Shown here: one piece after another, positions 34,811 to 44,314 of the stretch | Numbering within the stretch: position 1 is the first letter of the stretch | Layout: the number at the start of each line of letters is the position of its first letter | DNA from: Luxibacter massiliensis | GTDB lineage: Bacteria; Bacillota; Clostridia; Lachnospirales; Lachnospiraceae | DNA length: 64,000 bases | NCBI RefSeq assembly: GCF_900604355.1 | Contig: NZ_UWOE01000002.1 | Span: 124,001 to 188,000, forward strand | Reading direction: 5' to 3' | Program-made: the position numbers and the translations under genes | The notes under the pieces: generated by a model | What the model was told of the DNA's origin: nothing | Databases searched by the model: none | Seen by the model: only the letters and a program-made list of their open reading frames with translations

Positions 34811-36943
34811 ATGGCGGAGCAAAAAATAATTGCAGTAGCAGGTAATCCTAATGTGGGAAAAAGTACGGTCTTTAACAGTCTGACTAATCTGCATCAGCAT
34901 ACAGGGAACTGGCCGGGAAAGACAGTTACCAATGCAGAGGGATTCTTCAGTACGGAGAGTTACTCTTATAAAGTAGTTGATATTCCAGGGACCTATTCGC
35001 TTTTGGCACATTCAGCTGACGAAGAGGCGGCAAGAGACTTTATCTGTTTTGGCGGCGCAGATGCTGTCCTGGTTGTATGTGATGCAACCTGTCTGGAACG
35101 GAATATGAATCTGGCTCTACAGACCATGGAGATTACAGACAAAGTGATTTTATGCATCAATCTTTTGGATGAGGCGGAGAAAAAGGGGATCCATATTTCA
35201 TTAGATACACTTTCAGAAAGCCTGGGCGTGCCTGTGGTGGGTATGATAGCCAGGGAGGGGAAGGGACTGGACAGCCTGAAAGATACATTGGATATTATGA
35301 TGGAAAAGGCGGGGAAGAGGTCAGGCAGCAGGGGAAACAGAAGCTCTATAGGTAGGGGCGGATATCTGGTTACATATTCAAAAGTAGTGGAAGAAGCTAT
35401 ATCTGTGCTGGAGCCGGAGGTTCAAAGGGTTCTGGAAAATGCAGGGAATCCATATTGCCTGCCCTCCAGATGGGCAGCGCTGAGGCTTCTGGAAGATGAC
35501 CGCTCCTTTTTAGATGGGATATGCCGCAGCATGGATTTGGACATACAAAACGAACCCCATATAGAGGATGCTGCAAAAAGAGCGAAGGAGGTATTATTAA
35601 TAAACGCTGTTGGAAAGAAGGAGCTTGAGGAGGAGATTGTATCTGCAGTGATGGGAAGGGCAGAGGAAATGTGCCGTCTGGCTGTAAGCTTTGAGCGGGC
35701 AAGGCCGGATTTCAGAGATAGGAAAATTGACCAAATACTGACTGGGAAAAGGCTGGGGTATCCGCTGATGGCTTTTTTGCTGATGGTAATTTTGTGGATT
35801 ACTATTACAGGGGCAAATTATCCATCACAGATACTTTCAACGGCTCTTTTTTGGGTGCAGGACAGACTGACAGATTTATTTAGATATTTACAGGCGCCTG
35901 TTTGGCTTCATGATATGCTTGTATTGGGAGTGTACAGGGTGCTTGCCTGGGTAGTCTCTGTCATGCTGCCTCCTATGGCTATCTTTTTCCCGCTTTTTAC
36001 TTTGTTGGAGGATGTAGGATATCTGCCGCGCATAGCATATAATCTAGATAAACCATTCTGTAAATGCCATGCCTGCGGCAAGCAGGCCCTTACAATGGCT
36101 ATGGGGTTTGGGTGTAATGCCGCTGGTGTGACAGGATGCAGGATTATAGACTCGCCGAGAGAACGTTTGATTGCAATTTTAACCAATAGCTTTGTCCCCT
36201 GCAACGGGAGATTTCCTATTCTGATTGCTCTGATTACTATGTTTTTTGTAGGCGGAGGGGTTCTTTCTTCTTTAACTTCGGCCGTTATTTTGACGGCGTT
36301 TATTTTGCTGGGGATTGGAATGACGTTTCTTGTATCCTGGATACTGTCGCGGACAGTGCTCAAGGGCTGCCCTTCTTCATTTACGCTGGAGCTGCCGCCC
36401 TACCGGCGGCCTCAGATAGGAAAAGTAATCGTGCGTTCCATCTTTGACAGGACACTTTTCGTTCTGGGCAGGGCAGTTGTTGCCGCCGCCCCAGCCGGGT
36501 TAGCCATATGGGCGGCTGCCAATATTTATGTGGGGCAGCAAAGCCTTTTGAGCTATGGCGCTTCGCTTCTGGATCCATTTGCCAGGCTTTTAGGACTCGA
36601 TGGCGTAATTCTGATTGCTTTTATCTTGGGCCTTCCGGCAAATGAGATTGTAGTACCTATTATGGTCATGGCTTATATGGCCCGGGGCAGCATTGGGGAT
36701 TTAAATAATCTCACGGAAATGAAAACCTTATTTGTGAACAATGGATGGACCTGGGTGACGGCTGTCTGCACTATGCTGTTTTCACTGATGCATTGGCCCT
36801 GCTCTACCACCCTCCTCACTATAAAAAAGGAGACGAAAAGCTGGAAATGGACGTTAGCGGCCCTGATAATTCCAGTACTGGCTGGTATGGTCGTCTGCTT
36901 TTTAACTGCCCAGATAGCAGGGGCGTTTGAAAGGCTGATATAA
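34811..36943 (+). CDS. feoB: Ferrous iron transport protein B
   Basis: 710 residues. The N-terminal G domain has G1 GNPNVGKS (11-18), G3 DIPGTYSL (57-64) and G4 NLLD (117-120). A GDI-like helical linker follows, then about ten membrane helices with the paired gate motifs (FPLFTLLEDVGYLPRI; FVPCNGRFPI). It imports Fe2+ under anoxic conditions, powered by GTP-linked conformational change. AAGGAG in the feoA end region serves as its ribosome site. Confidence 0.96.
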   Translation: MAEQKIIAVAGNPNVGKSTVFNSLTNLHQHTGNWPGKTVTNAEGFFSTESYSYKVVDIPGTYSLLAHSADEEAARDFICFGGADAVLVVCDATCLERNMNLALQTMEITDKVILCINLLDEAEKKGIHISLDTLSESLGVPVVGMIAREGKGLDSLKDTLDIMMEKAGKRSGSRGNRSSIGRGGYLVTYSKVVEEAISVLEPEVQRVLENAGNPYCLPSRWAALRLLEDDRSFLDGICRSMDLDIQNEPHIEDAAKRAKEVLLINAVGKKELEEEIVSAVMGRAEEMCRLAVSFERARPDFRDRKIDQILTGKRLGYPLMAFLLMVILWITITGANYPSQILSTALFWVQDRLTDLFRYLQAPVWLHDMLVLGVYRVLAWVVSVMLPPMAIFFPLFTLLEDVGYLPRIAYNLDKPFCKCHACGKQALTMAMGFGCNAAGVTGCRIIDSPRERLIAILTNSFVPCNGRFPILIALITMFFVGGGVLSSLTSAVILTAFILLGIGMTFLVSWILSRTVLKGCPSSFTLELPPYRRPQIGKVIVRSIFDRTLFVLGRAVVAAAPAGLAIWAAANIYVGQQSLLSYGASLLDPFARLLGLDGVILIAFILGLPANEIVVPIMVMAYMARGSIGDLNNLTEMKTLFVNNGWTWVTAVCTMLFSLMHWPCSTTLLTIKKETKSWKWTLAALIIPVLAGMVVCFLTAQIAGAFERLI

Positions 36944-36972
36944 AGCAAAATGTACAGAGGGTTAAACACGAC

Positions 36973-37001
36973 TTGATTTTCTGAGCATACCAGAGTATGA
37001 T
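36973..37001 (+). promoter_or_regulatory. Promoter of the VanZ-like gene
   Basis: TTGATT, 17 bases, TATGAT, about 37 bases before the GTG start. Confidence 0.45.
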
Positions 37002-37037
37002 AATAAAATACTTTTTGGTAAAGGATGTGATGATTAA

Positions 37038-37628
37038 GTGAAGAAATTTATTTTGTTTATATTGAAACCCCTGTCTTTTCTGCCGGCGGTATTAATGATG
37101 TACATAATATTTTCTTTTTCTGCACAGACTGGCGTGGATTCAGGTAATCTGAGCTATACGGTCAGCCATAAGATTGTAGAAATAGGCAATGAGGTACTTC
37201 AGAAGGGCATGGAGGACTGGGAGATTGAACAGAAGGCTTATGAGATAGAGTACCCGGTGAGAAAGCTGGCCCATATGACGGAATACTTTATTTTGGCAGT
37301 CACAGTCTCTCTGCCATTTTACGTTTATGGACTCAGGGGGTTCGGACTTATGCTTGTGGCTGGCCTGATATGTGTGGGATTTGCCTGTGGGGATGAATAC
37401 CATCAGTCTTTTGTGGATGGCAGGGGGCCCTCAGTGAGAGACGTGGGTATTGATAGCATAGGAGTCTTTGCCGGCATTATTGCCGTGAGAATCTGCTGCT
37501 GGACGGTTCTTGCCCCGGCCAGAATAGCGGAGAGAAGCAGAATACGGCTGGAGAGAAAGATTCAGAGGCGCAGGCAGCTGGAACGCGAGAGACATATGCA
37601 CGGCAGGCGCAGCCCTGGGGAATGGTAA
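37038..37628 (+). CDS. VanZ-like family membrane protein
   Basis: 196 residues. IIFSFSAQTG after helix 1, VRKLAHMTEYFILA, then GDEYHQSFVDGRGPSVRDVGIDSIG are the VanZ family motifs. There are four membrane helices and an Arg-rich C-terminal tail of about 40 residues, longer than usual. VanZ of enterococci gives low-level teicoplanin resistance; most clostridial homologues have no known role. The start is GTG with AAAGGATG about 10 bases upstream. It has its own promoter and terminator. Confidence 0.9.
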   Translation: MKKFILFILKPLSFLPAVLMMYIIFSFSAQTGVDSGNLSYTVSHKIVEIGNEVLQKGMEDWEIEQKAYEIEYPVRKLAHMTEYFILAVTVSLPFYVYGLRGFGLMLVAGLICVGFACGDEYHQSFVDGRGPSVRDVGIDSIGVFAGIIAVRICCWTVLAPARIAERSRIRLERKIQRRRQLERERHMHGRRSPGEW

Positions 37629-37645
37629 AATATCGTGGTAAATGA

Positions 37646-37681
37646 TCCGTCAGCCGATATAGCGCTGACGGACTTTTTATT
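37646..37681 (+). terminator. Terminator after the VanZ-like gene
   Basis: CCGTCAGC pairs with GCTGACGG, followed by ACTTTTTATT. Confidence 0.8.
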
Positions 37682-37689
37682 TCCGAGAG

Positions 37690-37745
37690 AAACCAGCCAA
37701 GGGGGGAATATTTATTGAACTGGTATAGTTCAATAAATATATAAG
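37690..37745 (+). repeat. Fragment of dispersed repeat plus TTATTGAAC palindrome
   Basis: CAGCCAAGGGGGGAA resembles the first bases of the 120-bp element. It is followed by TATTTATTGAACT...AGTTCAATAAATA, the same type of palindrome that ends the 61-bp arrays. Confidence 0.5.
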
Positions 37746-37829
37746 CGGATATATTCTGACTTAGTAATTAGGGAGTAAAATAGCTAAATTGCACAAAAAT
37801 AGACTGCAATAATTGATAAATTAGTATAA

Positions 37830-37858
37830 TTGCAATATGTAGTTAATTATGATAATAT
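37830..37858 (+). promoter_or_regulatory. Probable promoter of the sugar-acid operon
   Basis: TTGCAA, 17 bases, TAATAT, upstream of two GAACNNNGTTC sites. Confidence 0.4.
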
Positions 37859-37869
37859 AAAAATATAAA

Positions 37870-37967
37870 GAACAACGTTCATTATTAAAGAACTTTATGC
37901 AAAGGATGCATCTGCACCTTTTCTTTTTTACCGATATTAGAGAACGATGTTCAATATAAGAGAACTA
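37870..37967 (+). promoter_or_regulatory. Duplicated operator-like motif before the sugar-acid operon
   Basis: GAACAACGTTC followed by ATTATTAAAGAACT (37870), and GAACGATGTTC followed by AATATAAGAGAACT (37942). Each is a GAACNNNGTTC palindrome followed 9-10 bases later by another GAACT half. The IclR protein at 44315 is the likeliest binder. Confidence 0.5.
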
Positions 37968-37981
37968 GAAAGGAGGAGAAA

Positions 37982-39013
37982 ATGAAAGCGGCAATTTTTA
38001 AGGGGCCATATGAGTTTGAGATATGCGACCGGGAGAAACCAGAACCCTTGGAAAACGAAGTGCTGATAAGAGTGCGCTCGGTAGGCATCTGCGGCTCAGA
38101 TATTCATCCTTATAGAGGAAATGGGATCGACCGGAGGGAGCCGGGGATTATTATGGGGCACGAGGCTGCCGGGGATGTGGAGGCAGTAGGAAAAAATGTT
38201 TCTCAGTGGAAGCCAGGCGACAGAGTGGCGGTGAACCCCCAAATCAACTGTGAGAAATGTGAGATGTGCAGGCAGGGACTGCCCCACCTGTGTGACCACT
38301 CTCTGCTGATAGGTTCCTCTATGCGGGGGTTCCTGGACGGGGCGATGTGCCAGTATATTGTGATTCATGAGAAGCAGCTCTACCGCCTGCCAGATGAGGT
38401 GAGTTATGATTATGGGACATTTTTGGATCCGCTGGGGAATGCAATACATCTGATTAACCGGGGGACAGTACAGCTTGGCGATACGGTAGTTATCATGGGC
38501 GTAGGGACCATCGGCCTTCTTGCAGTGCAGACTGCGAAACTGGCAGGGGCCATGAAGGTGATAGCTGTTGACCTGTCTGATTATAAGCTCTCAGTGGCGC
38601 AGGAGGTGGGCGCAGACATATGCCTTAGGTCTGATGCAGAGGATTTCATGGAACGTATCAAAGAGGAGACAGATGGGAAGGGGCCGGATGTTGTGGTGGA
38701 AGCAGTAGGGATCAGCGCCACATATAATATGGCTGTGAATATGTGCAGGAAACGGGGTACGGTGATTGCCCTTGGGTTTACAAAGCCAGTGCTGGAGATT
38801 AATATACAGCAGATTGTGTACAAAGAACTGCATGTGTTGGGAAGTACTGGGTACGCCAGAGAATGCGGGACAACACTGGAATATTTAAGGCAGGATAAGG
38901 TGGATATTGAGAAAGTCATAACTCACAGGCTTCCACTTGAGGAAGTGAAAAAGGGATTTGACCTATTGTGCGAAAGAGACAGCAGAGCAATTAAGGTAAT
39001 TCTGCACCCGTAG
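37982..39013 (+). CDS. Zinc-dependent medium-chain dehydrogenase (sorbitol dehydrogenase type)
   Basis: 343 residues. Catalytic zinc ligands appear in GICGSD (Cys about 38) and MGHEAAG (about 59). The structural-zinc cluster is CEKCEMCRQGLPHLC (about 89-103), and the NAD(P)-binding loop is VGTIG (about 172). AGGAGG precedes the ATG by 6 bases. It is the first gene of an operon with an ABC importer, a DapA-family aldolase and a 2-hydroxyacid dehydrogenase. It probably oxidises a polyol, sugar or sugar acid. The substrate cannot be named from sequence. Confidence 0.93.
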   Translation: MKAAIFKGPYEFEICDREKPEPLENEVLIRVRSVGICGSDIHPYRGNGIDRREPGIIMGHEAAGDVEAVGKNVSQWKPGDRVAVNPQINCEKCEMCRQGLPHLCDHSLLIGSSMRGFLDGAMCQYIVIHEKQLYRLPDEVSYDYGTFLDPLGNAIHLINRGTVQLGDTVVIMGVGTIGLLAVQTAKLAGAMKVIAVDLSDYKLSVAQEVGADICLRSDAEDFMERIKEETDGKGPDVVVEAVGISATYNMAVNMCRKRGTVIALGFTKPVLEINIQQIVYKELHVLGSTGYARECGTTLEYLRQDKVDIEKVITHRLPLEEVKKGFDLLCERDSRAIKVILHP

Positions 39014-39032
39014 GAAGAGAGGAGAAAAAGGT

Positions 39033-40346
39033 ATGAAAAAAAGACTGGTAAGTTTGATGTTATGTGCGGTGATGGGAATCACAATGCTTGCAGGCTGTGC
39101 AAGCGGATCAGGAGATTCGGGAGAAGACAAAGGTTCATCTGGTTCTGATGAGACGATTGTGGTCTGGATGAAAAAGGACCTTACAGATGTGGCAAATGAT
39201 ATGTTTAAGGAAAGATGTGAACAGTTTGCTGAGGAGAACGATGTAAATGTAGAAGTAGAAGTTATCGCTTATGAGGATTTCTATACTAAGTGGGCGGCTG
39301 CCATTGAGTCAGGAAACCTGCCTGATTTGAGCTATTTTGGTTATCAGGAAATGGGGCAGTATTACAATCAGGGTATTCTGGAGGATTTAACAGATGTTTA
39401 TAATGAAATTAATGATATGAATCCTTTTGAGGAGACCTTGGCCTCTGCGGTTACATCCTCTGATGGTATCGTGTATGGCATTCCGGGATGGGCATCTGTC
39501 CAGGTATTGTATTACCGCACAGATATGTTTGAGGCGGCAGGCCTTGAGGCTCCTGAGACCTGGGATGATTTTAGGGAAGCTGCAATTGCGCTTACGGATG
39601 AAGCAAACGGCATATACGGCGCTGGCATTGGATATGGGGCAAGCAATTCGGACGCAGAATGGCTGACAAGGGCTATGTTATGGTCCAATGGAAGCGTGGA
39701 TGTAGATGAAGCTGGCAAGGTTGCTATTGACAGTGAGGAAACAATAGCGACCGCCCAATACATACAGAATTTGTTCCTGACAGACAAGGTGACTCCTCCG
39801 ACTGCTGTAAACTGGGATGACTCAGGAAATAACAAGGCGTATTTAAGTGGCCAGTGCGCTATGATTTTCAACGTTGGAAGCCTGTTAAATACAATTCAGA
39901 CAGATGACCCAGATTTATATGAGAATACAGGGATTGCGATTATGCCTTCCGGAAGCGCCGGCGCCATGGTGCCTGGTATTCTGGATGGATATGGGATTTT
40001 CAAAGATGCATCTAACAAGGACGGCGCTAAGGAACTAGTAAAATATCTCATGGAAAAAGAATGGTACACAGAGTGGGTGAATGAGACAGCACCATTTAAG
40101 ATTCCTGTACTTCAGGGAATGAAGGAGGACTCTGTATGGCAGGAGGAAAGAAATAAACCGTTCATTGATTCGGTTGAGAACTTTACATTCCTCGGATATC
40201 CAAATGCATATACTCCGGCAGCAAGTGAAGTGTTTAATTCACGGCTCTTGAGCAACTGCTTTACAAATATTGTAAGCGGCAGTGATGTATCTGAGGAAAT
40301 TGCCTCTCTTCAGACACAGATGCAGGAGGCCTATGACAAAGAATAG
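39033..40346 (+). CDS. ABC sugar-type solute-binding lipoprotein
   Basis: 437 residues. A signal peptide ends in the lipobox LAGC (Cys22), and a Gly/Ser/Asp-rich linker follows. The rest is a type 1 extracellular binding protein: WAAAIESGNLPDL and a C-lobe with KELVKYLMEKEWYTEW. It is anchored to the outer face of the membrane and delivers a carbohydrate-like ligand to the two permeases downstream. A GC-rich hairpin after its stop may raise its mRNA level over the permeases. Confidence 0.93.
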   Translation: MKKRLVSLMLCAVMGITMLAGCASGSGDSGEDKGSSGSDETIVVWMKKDLTDVANDMFKERCEQFAEENDVNVEVEVIAYEDFYTKWAAAIESGNLPDLSYFGYQEMGQYYNQGILEDLTDVYNEINDMNPFEETLASAVTSSDGIVYGIPGWASVQVLYYRTDMFEAAGLEAPETWDDFREAAIALTDEANGIYGAGIGYGASNSDAEWLTRAMLWSNGSVDVDEAGKVAIDSEETIATAQYIQNLFLTDKVTPPTAVNWDDSGNNKAYLSGQCAMIFNVGSLLNTIQTDDPDLYENTGIAIMPSGSAGAMVPGILDGYGIFKDASNKDGAKELVKYLMEKEWYTEWVNETAPFKIPVLQGMKEDSVWQEERNKPFIDSVENFTFLGYPNAYTPAASEVFNSRLLSNCFTNIVSGSDVSEEIASLQTQMQEAYDKE

Positions 40347-40372
40347 TTTGAGTGGCGGGCAGGGGGGTATTT

Positions 40373-40402
40373 TAACGGCAGGCGGGGCCCGCCCCGCTGT
40401 AA
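40373..40402 (+). other. Intercistronic hairpin between binding protein and permease
   Basis: CAGGCGGGG pairs with CCCCGCTG around a short loop, with no T-run. Such hairpins commonly stabilise the upstream part of ABC transporter mRNAs. Confidence 0.6.
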
Positions 40403-40418
40403 GATGGAGGTGGGCGAA

Positions 40419-41345
40419 ATGAAAAGCACAGCTGCGGCAGCCAAAGGCGGGGAGATGAAAAGAGCGCCGGGCATGGAGAAAAAGGAAAAAAGGCTGGCTA
40501 TGATACTGGTAGCCCCTGCAGTCATCTACCTGATACTGGTCATGGGACTTCCTCTATTATGGGCGGTTTATACCAGCCTGACTGATAAAGTAATCGGAAA
40601 TTCGGAAATCAATTTTATTGGACTGAAGAACTATATTGATATTATAAAAGATTCTGTCTTTCAAAAGGCTCTGTTAAATACATTCATATTTGCATTTTTT
40701 GCCGTAGTCGGCAAGGTGCTCTTAGGAATGATTATGGCACTTACGATGAATCAGCCTCTTAAAGGAAGGGGGATGATCAGAGTAGCCATGATTTTACCCT
40801 GGACAATACCCACGATTGTGTCTGTATTTGCGTGGCAGTGGATTTATTCTGATGTAGGAGGCGCCCTAAACAGGATTTTAATGGTACTGCATATTACAGA
40901 CCACCAGATAGGGTGGCTGTCCACGACAAATATGGCCATGTTTTCTGTAATCCTTGTAAATATTTGGAGAGGGACTCCATTTATTGCAATTTCTGTCCTT
41001 GCAGGACTCCAGAATATTTCTGCAGATTTATATGAGGCGGCTGCGTTGGACGGGGCAAATATGCTGAAAAGATTCTGGTATGTGACCCTTCCATCGGTGA
41101 AGGATGTAATTAAGCTGTCAGCTTTCGTGACTACAGTATGGACGCTGAATGACTTTGAGATCGTGTGGTGCATGACCAGAGGAGGCCCGTCCCATGCCAC
41201 AGAGCTGGTATCTACGTACAGCTATATTCAGGGATTTTTAAATAGTGATATTGCAAGGTCGGTAGCAGCTTCACTGATTCTTGTGCCGATTTTAGTAGTA
41301 TTAGTACATTTTATAACAAAATCATCTCTGGCAGATGAAGATTAG
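40419..41345 (+). CDS. ABC sugar transporter permease, MalF/UgpA type
   Basis: About 308 residues and six membrane helices. The EAA loop reads EAAALDGANMLKRFWYVTLP (about 205), the site that contacts the ATPase. ATG 40419 has GGAGGTG 7 bases upstream. It overlaps the next permease frame slightly. No ATPase gene is present in the operon, so a shared MsmK-type ATPase from elsewhere must serve it, as is common in Firmicutes. Confidence 0.93.
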   Translation: MKSTAAAAKGGEMKRAPGMEKKEKRLAMILVAPAVIYLILVMGLPLLWAVYTSLTDKVIGNSEINFIGLKNYIDIIKDSVFQKALLNTFIFAFFAVVGKVLLGMIMALTMNQPLKGRGMIRVAMILPWTIPTIVSVFAWQWIYSDVGGALNRILMVLHITDHQIGWLSTTNMAMFSVILVNIWRGTPFIAISVLAGLQNISADLYEAAALDGANMLKRFWYVTLPSVKDVIKLSAFVTTVWTLNDFEIVWCMTRGGPSHATELVSTYSYIQGFLNSDIARSVAASLILVPILVVLVHFITKSSLADED

Positions 41346-41358
41346 GGGGGGGAACAGG

Positions 41359-42189
41359 ATGAAAACAACTGTCAAATCAAAACTGATATCTTACGTTGTG
41401 GCTGCTGTATTAATTTTGTTCTGTCTTTTCCCAATCTACTGGATGTTGATAACATCTTTAAAGACAAGTACAGAGATCTATAAGATTATTCCTACTTTTT
41501 GGCCTAAAAAGCTAACTTTTGAAGGATATCAAGAATTGTTTCTGGAGACAGGGTATATCAGAAATGTAATAAACAGCCTATTTGTATCACTGGTAGTGTC
41601 GTTTGGCTCCATTGCAGTCAGTATGCCAGCAGCATACGCTATTGCCAGAATTAAATTCAGGGGGCGCAGGCATCTGTCCAAAGGAATACTAATCTCTTAT
41701 TTGATGCCCAGGACGGTTCTATTTATACCTCTGTATCTTTTGGTCACACAGCTGGGCCTGAGCAACAATTTATGGGGACTCATTCTGGTTTATCCGACCA
41801 TCACCATTCCTTATGCCACATGGATGATGATCTCGTATTTTCAGGGGATCCCTTATGATATAGAGGAAGCGGCAATTATAGACGGATGCAGCAGGGTACA
41901 GGCAATGTGGAAAGTATGTTTCCCACTGGCCAGGTCGGGAGTTGTGTCTACATTAATATTTTCGTATACGCTGTGCTGGAGCGAATATCTGTATGCTCTT
42001 GTTATTATCAATAAGGCAGAATTTAAGACCATACCCCTGGCGCTGGCAGATATGGTCGTGGGAGATGTATACGCATGGGGCCCGCTGATGGGAGGCTCTC
42101 TGATAGCGTCTGTTCCAGTGGTTATTTTATATTTATTATTTAACAGAAATATGGTCAGCGGTATTACTGCAGGCGGCGTGAAGGGATAG
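41359..42189 (+). CDS. ABC sugar transporter permease, MalG/UgpE type
   Basis: 276 residues and six membrane helices. The EAA loop is EEAAIIDGCSRVQAMWKVCFP (about 180-200). ATG 41359 follows a GGGGGG tract with suitable spacing. It pairs with the preceding permease to form the channel of a CUT1-type importer. Confidence 0.93.
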   Translation: MKTTVKSKLISYVVAAVLILFCLFPIYWMLITSLKTSTEIYKIIPTFWPKKLTFEGYQELFLETGYIRNVINSLFVSLVVSFGSIAVSMPAAYAIARIKFRGRRHLSKGILISYLMPRTVLFIPLYLLVTQLGLSNNLWGLILVYPTITIPYATWMMISYFQGIPYDIEEAAIIDGCSRVQAMWKVCFPLARSGVVSTLIFSYTLCWSEYLYALVIINKAEFKTIPLALADMVVGDVYAWGPLMGGSLIASVPVVILYLLFNRNMVSGITAGGVKG

Positions 42190-42198
42190 GTGAGTAAA

Positions 42199-43146
42199 AT
42201 GATAAGCAAAAAATTTCAAAATGGAGTCTGGCCGGTCATGCTGACTCCATTTAAGGATGACAATACAGTTGACTATACGTCACTTGCCAGGCTGGTGGAC
42301 TGGTATATTGATAATGGCTCTGCCGGGTTATTTGCAGACTGCCAGTCCAGCGAGATGTTCTCTCTTTCACTGGAAGAACGGGTTAAGATTGCGGCCTTTG
42401 TAAAAGAAAAAGCAGCAGGAAGGGTTCCTGTAATTGCTTCCGGACATATATCAGACACTATTGAAGGGCAGGCAGAGGAGTTAAACGCTATTGCACAGAC
42501 CGGTGTTGACGCAGTGATTCTGCTGACAAACCGTCTGGCCCGGGAGAATGAAAGTGATGAGGCCTGGATGCAGAACCTCCAAAAGTTATTAGGAAAATTA
42601 CCGGAGGATTTGGCCCTTGGATTTTATGAATGCCCATACCCTTACAAAAGGATCATTTCTCCGGAATTGCTGAAATGGTGTGCCGATTCAGGGCGTTTCT
42701 ATTTTATTAAAGATACAAGCTGTGACATAAAAATTATCCGGGAGAAGTTAGAGCAGATAAAGGGAAGCCAGCTCAAGCTTTTCAACGCCAACTCTTCCAC
42801 ATTGCTGGAAACATTGCAGATGGGAGGCAGCGGGTTTAGCGGTGTAATGGCAAATTTCCATACAGACTTGTATGTATGGCTGTGCGGCAACTTCCAAAGG
42901 TGTCCGGCTGATGCGCGCCGTGTGGCAGACTTTCTTACACTGGCCTCTCTGATTGAGCGTCAGGTATACCCTGTAAATGCAAAATACTGCCAGAAACTTC
43001 TGGGGAACTTTGATTCTGTTTATACAAGGACAAAGGATAAAGAGCTGCTAAATAAGACGGCCACCCTGGAGGTGGAGCAGCTCATGCGTATGACAGACTT
43101 GATAAGGGAACAGATTGGCCTGAAGGAAGAAAGGATATGCGGATGA
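42199..43146 (+). CDS. DapA-family aldolase/lyase with atypical substrate loop
   Basis: 315 residues of the dihydrodipicolinate synthase/N-acetylneuraminate lyase superfamily. The Schiff-base lysine is in FIKDTSC (about 170) and the catalytic tyrosine in FYECPYPY (about 140). The usual GTTGE/GSTGE pyruvate loop is replaced by CQSSEMF (about 50), so the substrate may differ from ordinary 2-keto acids. ATG 42199 is chosen because AGGTGA is 5 bases upstream. It probably cleaves a 2-keto-3-deoxy sugar acid formed by the operon's dehydrogenases. Confidence 0.88.
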   Translation: MISKKFQNGVWPVMLTPFKDDNTVDYTSLARLVDWYIDNGSAGLFADCQSSEMFSLSLEERVKIAAFVKEKAAGRVPVIASGHISDTIEGQAEELNAIAQTGVDAVILLTNRLARENESDEAWMQNLQKLLGKLPEDLALGFYECPYPYKRIISPELLKWCADSGRFYFIKDTSCDIKIIREKLEQIKGSQLKLFNANSSTLLETLQMGGSGFSGVMANFHTDLYVWLCGNFQRCPADARRVADFLTLASLIERQVYPVNAKYCQKLLGNFDSVYTRTKDKELLNKTATLEVEQLMRMTDLIREQIGLKEERICG

Positions 43147-44093
43147 AAGTATTAGTAACAGCCACAAATTATTCGAAATACTGCCAGCCAGGGAAAAAAA
43201 TGCTGGAAGCTGCGGGATGTGAAATTGTTGAGAATCCATATGGAAGGCCGTATACATTCGAGGAACTAAAAGCTGTCATTGGAGATATTGACGGTGTAGT
43301 GGCAGGGGTAGACACATGGGATGAAAATGTCTTTAAGATAGCTCCCAGACTGAAGGTTATTGCCAGATTCGGGGTGGGAGTAGATAATATTTCCCTGGAA
43401 GATGCTAAAAAGTTCGGAATTAGGGTTTGTAATTGTCCTGGAATTAATTCTTCCGCTGTGGCAGAACAGGCAGTTGCGTTGATGCTCTGTGTACTTCGGG
43501 ATATACCCGGGTTAAATGCAGAAATACGGAAAGGCCTTTGGCCCCGCCCTATGTTCCATGAAATGAAGAGCAGGACGGTGGGTTTCTTAGGATTTGGCGC
43601 AATCGCCCGAAATGTGGCAGAGAGGCTTCAGGGATTCCATCCCCGCATGATTGCGTATGATACATATCCAAATCAGGAGGCGGCCCGCAGCCTGGGCGTA
43701 ACAATGGTGTCATTGGAGGAAGTGCTGAGGGAGGCGGATATTATATCTGTACACCTGCCTGCTACGAAAGAGACCCGCCACCTAATCTGTAGCCAGACCA
43801 TTTCTATGATGAAGCAGGGGGTTATACTGATTAATACGGCCCGGGGCAGTGTCATCTGTGAGGCAGATGCGGCTGAGGCTATGAGAAGCGGCCAAGTCCT
43901 AGCCCTGGGGACAGACGTATTTGAAAAGGAACCCGTGGACTTAAACGGAGAATTGTTTCAGTTAAGGAATTATATTGCAACCCCACACGTATCTGCAGAG
44001 ACATATGAAAATTGTGAAACGACATCCGTGGCGACAGCAGACGCTGTGTTGGCCGTATTTGATGGCAGGGAGCCTAAAAATTGTTTGGTGTAA
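43137..44093 (+). CDS. D-2-hydroxyacid dehydrogenase family protein
   Basis: 318 residues, related to phosphoglycerate dehydrogenase. The NAD loop is GFLGFGAIARNVA (about 146-160). The catalytic Arg is in NTARGSV (about 235), the Glu near DVFEKEP, and the His in TPHVSAET (about 286). No C-terminal ACT domain is present, so it is a catabolic type rather than SerA. The ATG at 43137 overlaps the previous gene by ten bases; ATG 43143 is an alternative start. It likely reduces or oxidises a hydroxy-acid intermediate of the operon. Confidence 0.92.
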   Translation: MRMKVLVTATNYSKYCQPGKKMLEAAGCEIVENPYGRPYTFEELKAVIGDIDGVVAGVDTWDENVFKIAPRLKVIARFGVGVDNISLEDAKKFGIRVCNCPGINSSAVAEQAVALMLCVLRDIPGLNAEIRKGLWPRPMFHEMKSRTVGFLGFGAIARNVAERLQGFHPRMIAYDTYPNQEAARSLGVTMVSLEEVLREADIISVHLPATKETRHLICSQTISMMKQGVILINTARGSVICEADAAEAMRSGQVLALGTDVFEKEPVDLNGELFQLRNYIATPHVSAETYENCETTSVATADAVLAVFDGREPKNCLV

Positions 44094-44160
44094 CAAGAAA
44101 AGTCTATATAGGGACTGCCACAAAATAAATTTTGTGTTATGGGCACCCCTTAATTCAATA

Positions 44161-44196
44161 TCCGCCCTGGCCGTAATTGGCCGGGGCGTTGTTCTA
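44161..44196 (+). terminator. Terminator of the sugar-acid operon
   Basis: CGCCCTGGCC pairs with GGCCGGGGCG around GTAATT, followed by TTGTTCT. Confidence 0.7.
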
Positions 44197-44228
44197 TAAT
44201 ATAATCTTCCATAATGCAGTTAACCTGA

Positions 44229-44257
44229 TTGAATCTGGATATTTTCGATGTTATAAT
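44229..44257 (+). promoter_or_regulatory. Promoter of the first IclR gene
   Basis: TTGAAT, 17 bases, TATAAT, about 57 bases before the ATG. Confidence 0.6.
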
Positions 44258-44314
44258 ATAACTTAGGTGTGGGATGTAAAACGGGGATGAAATTGAGAGA
44301 AATGGGGAAAGCCG

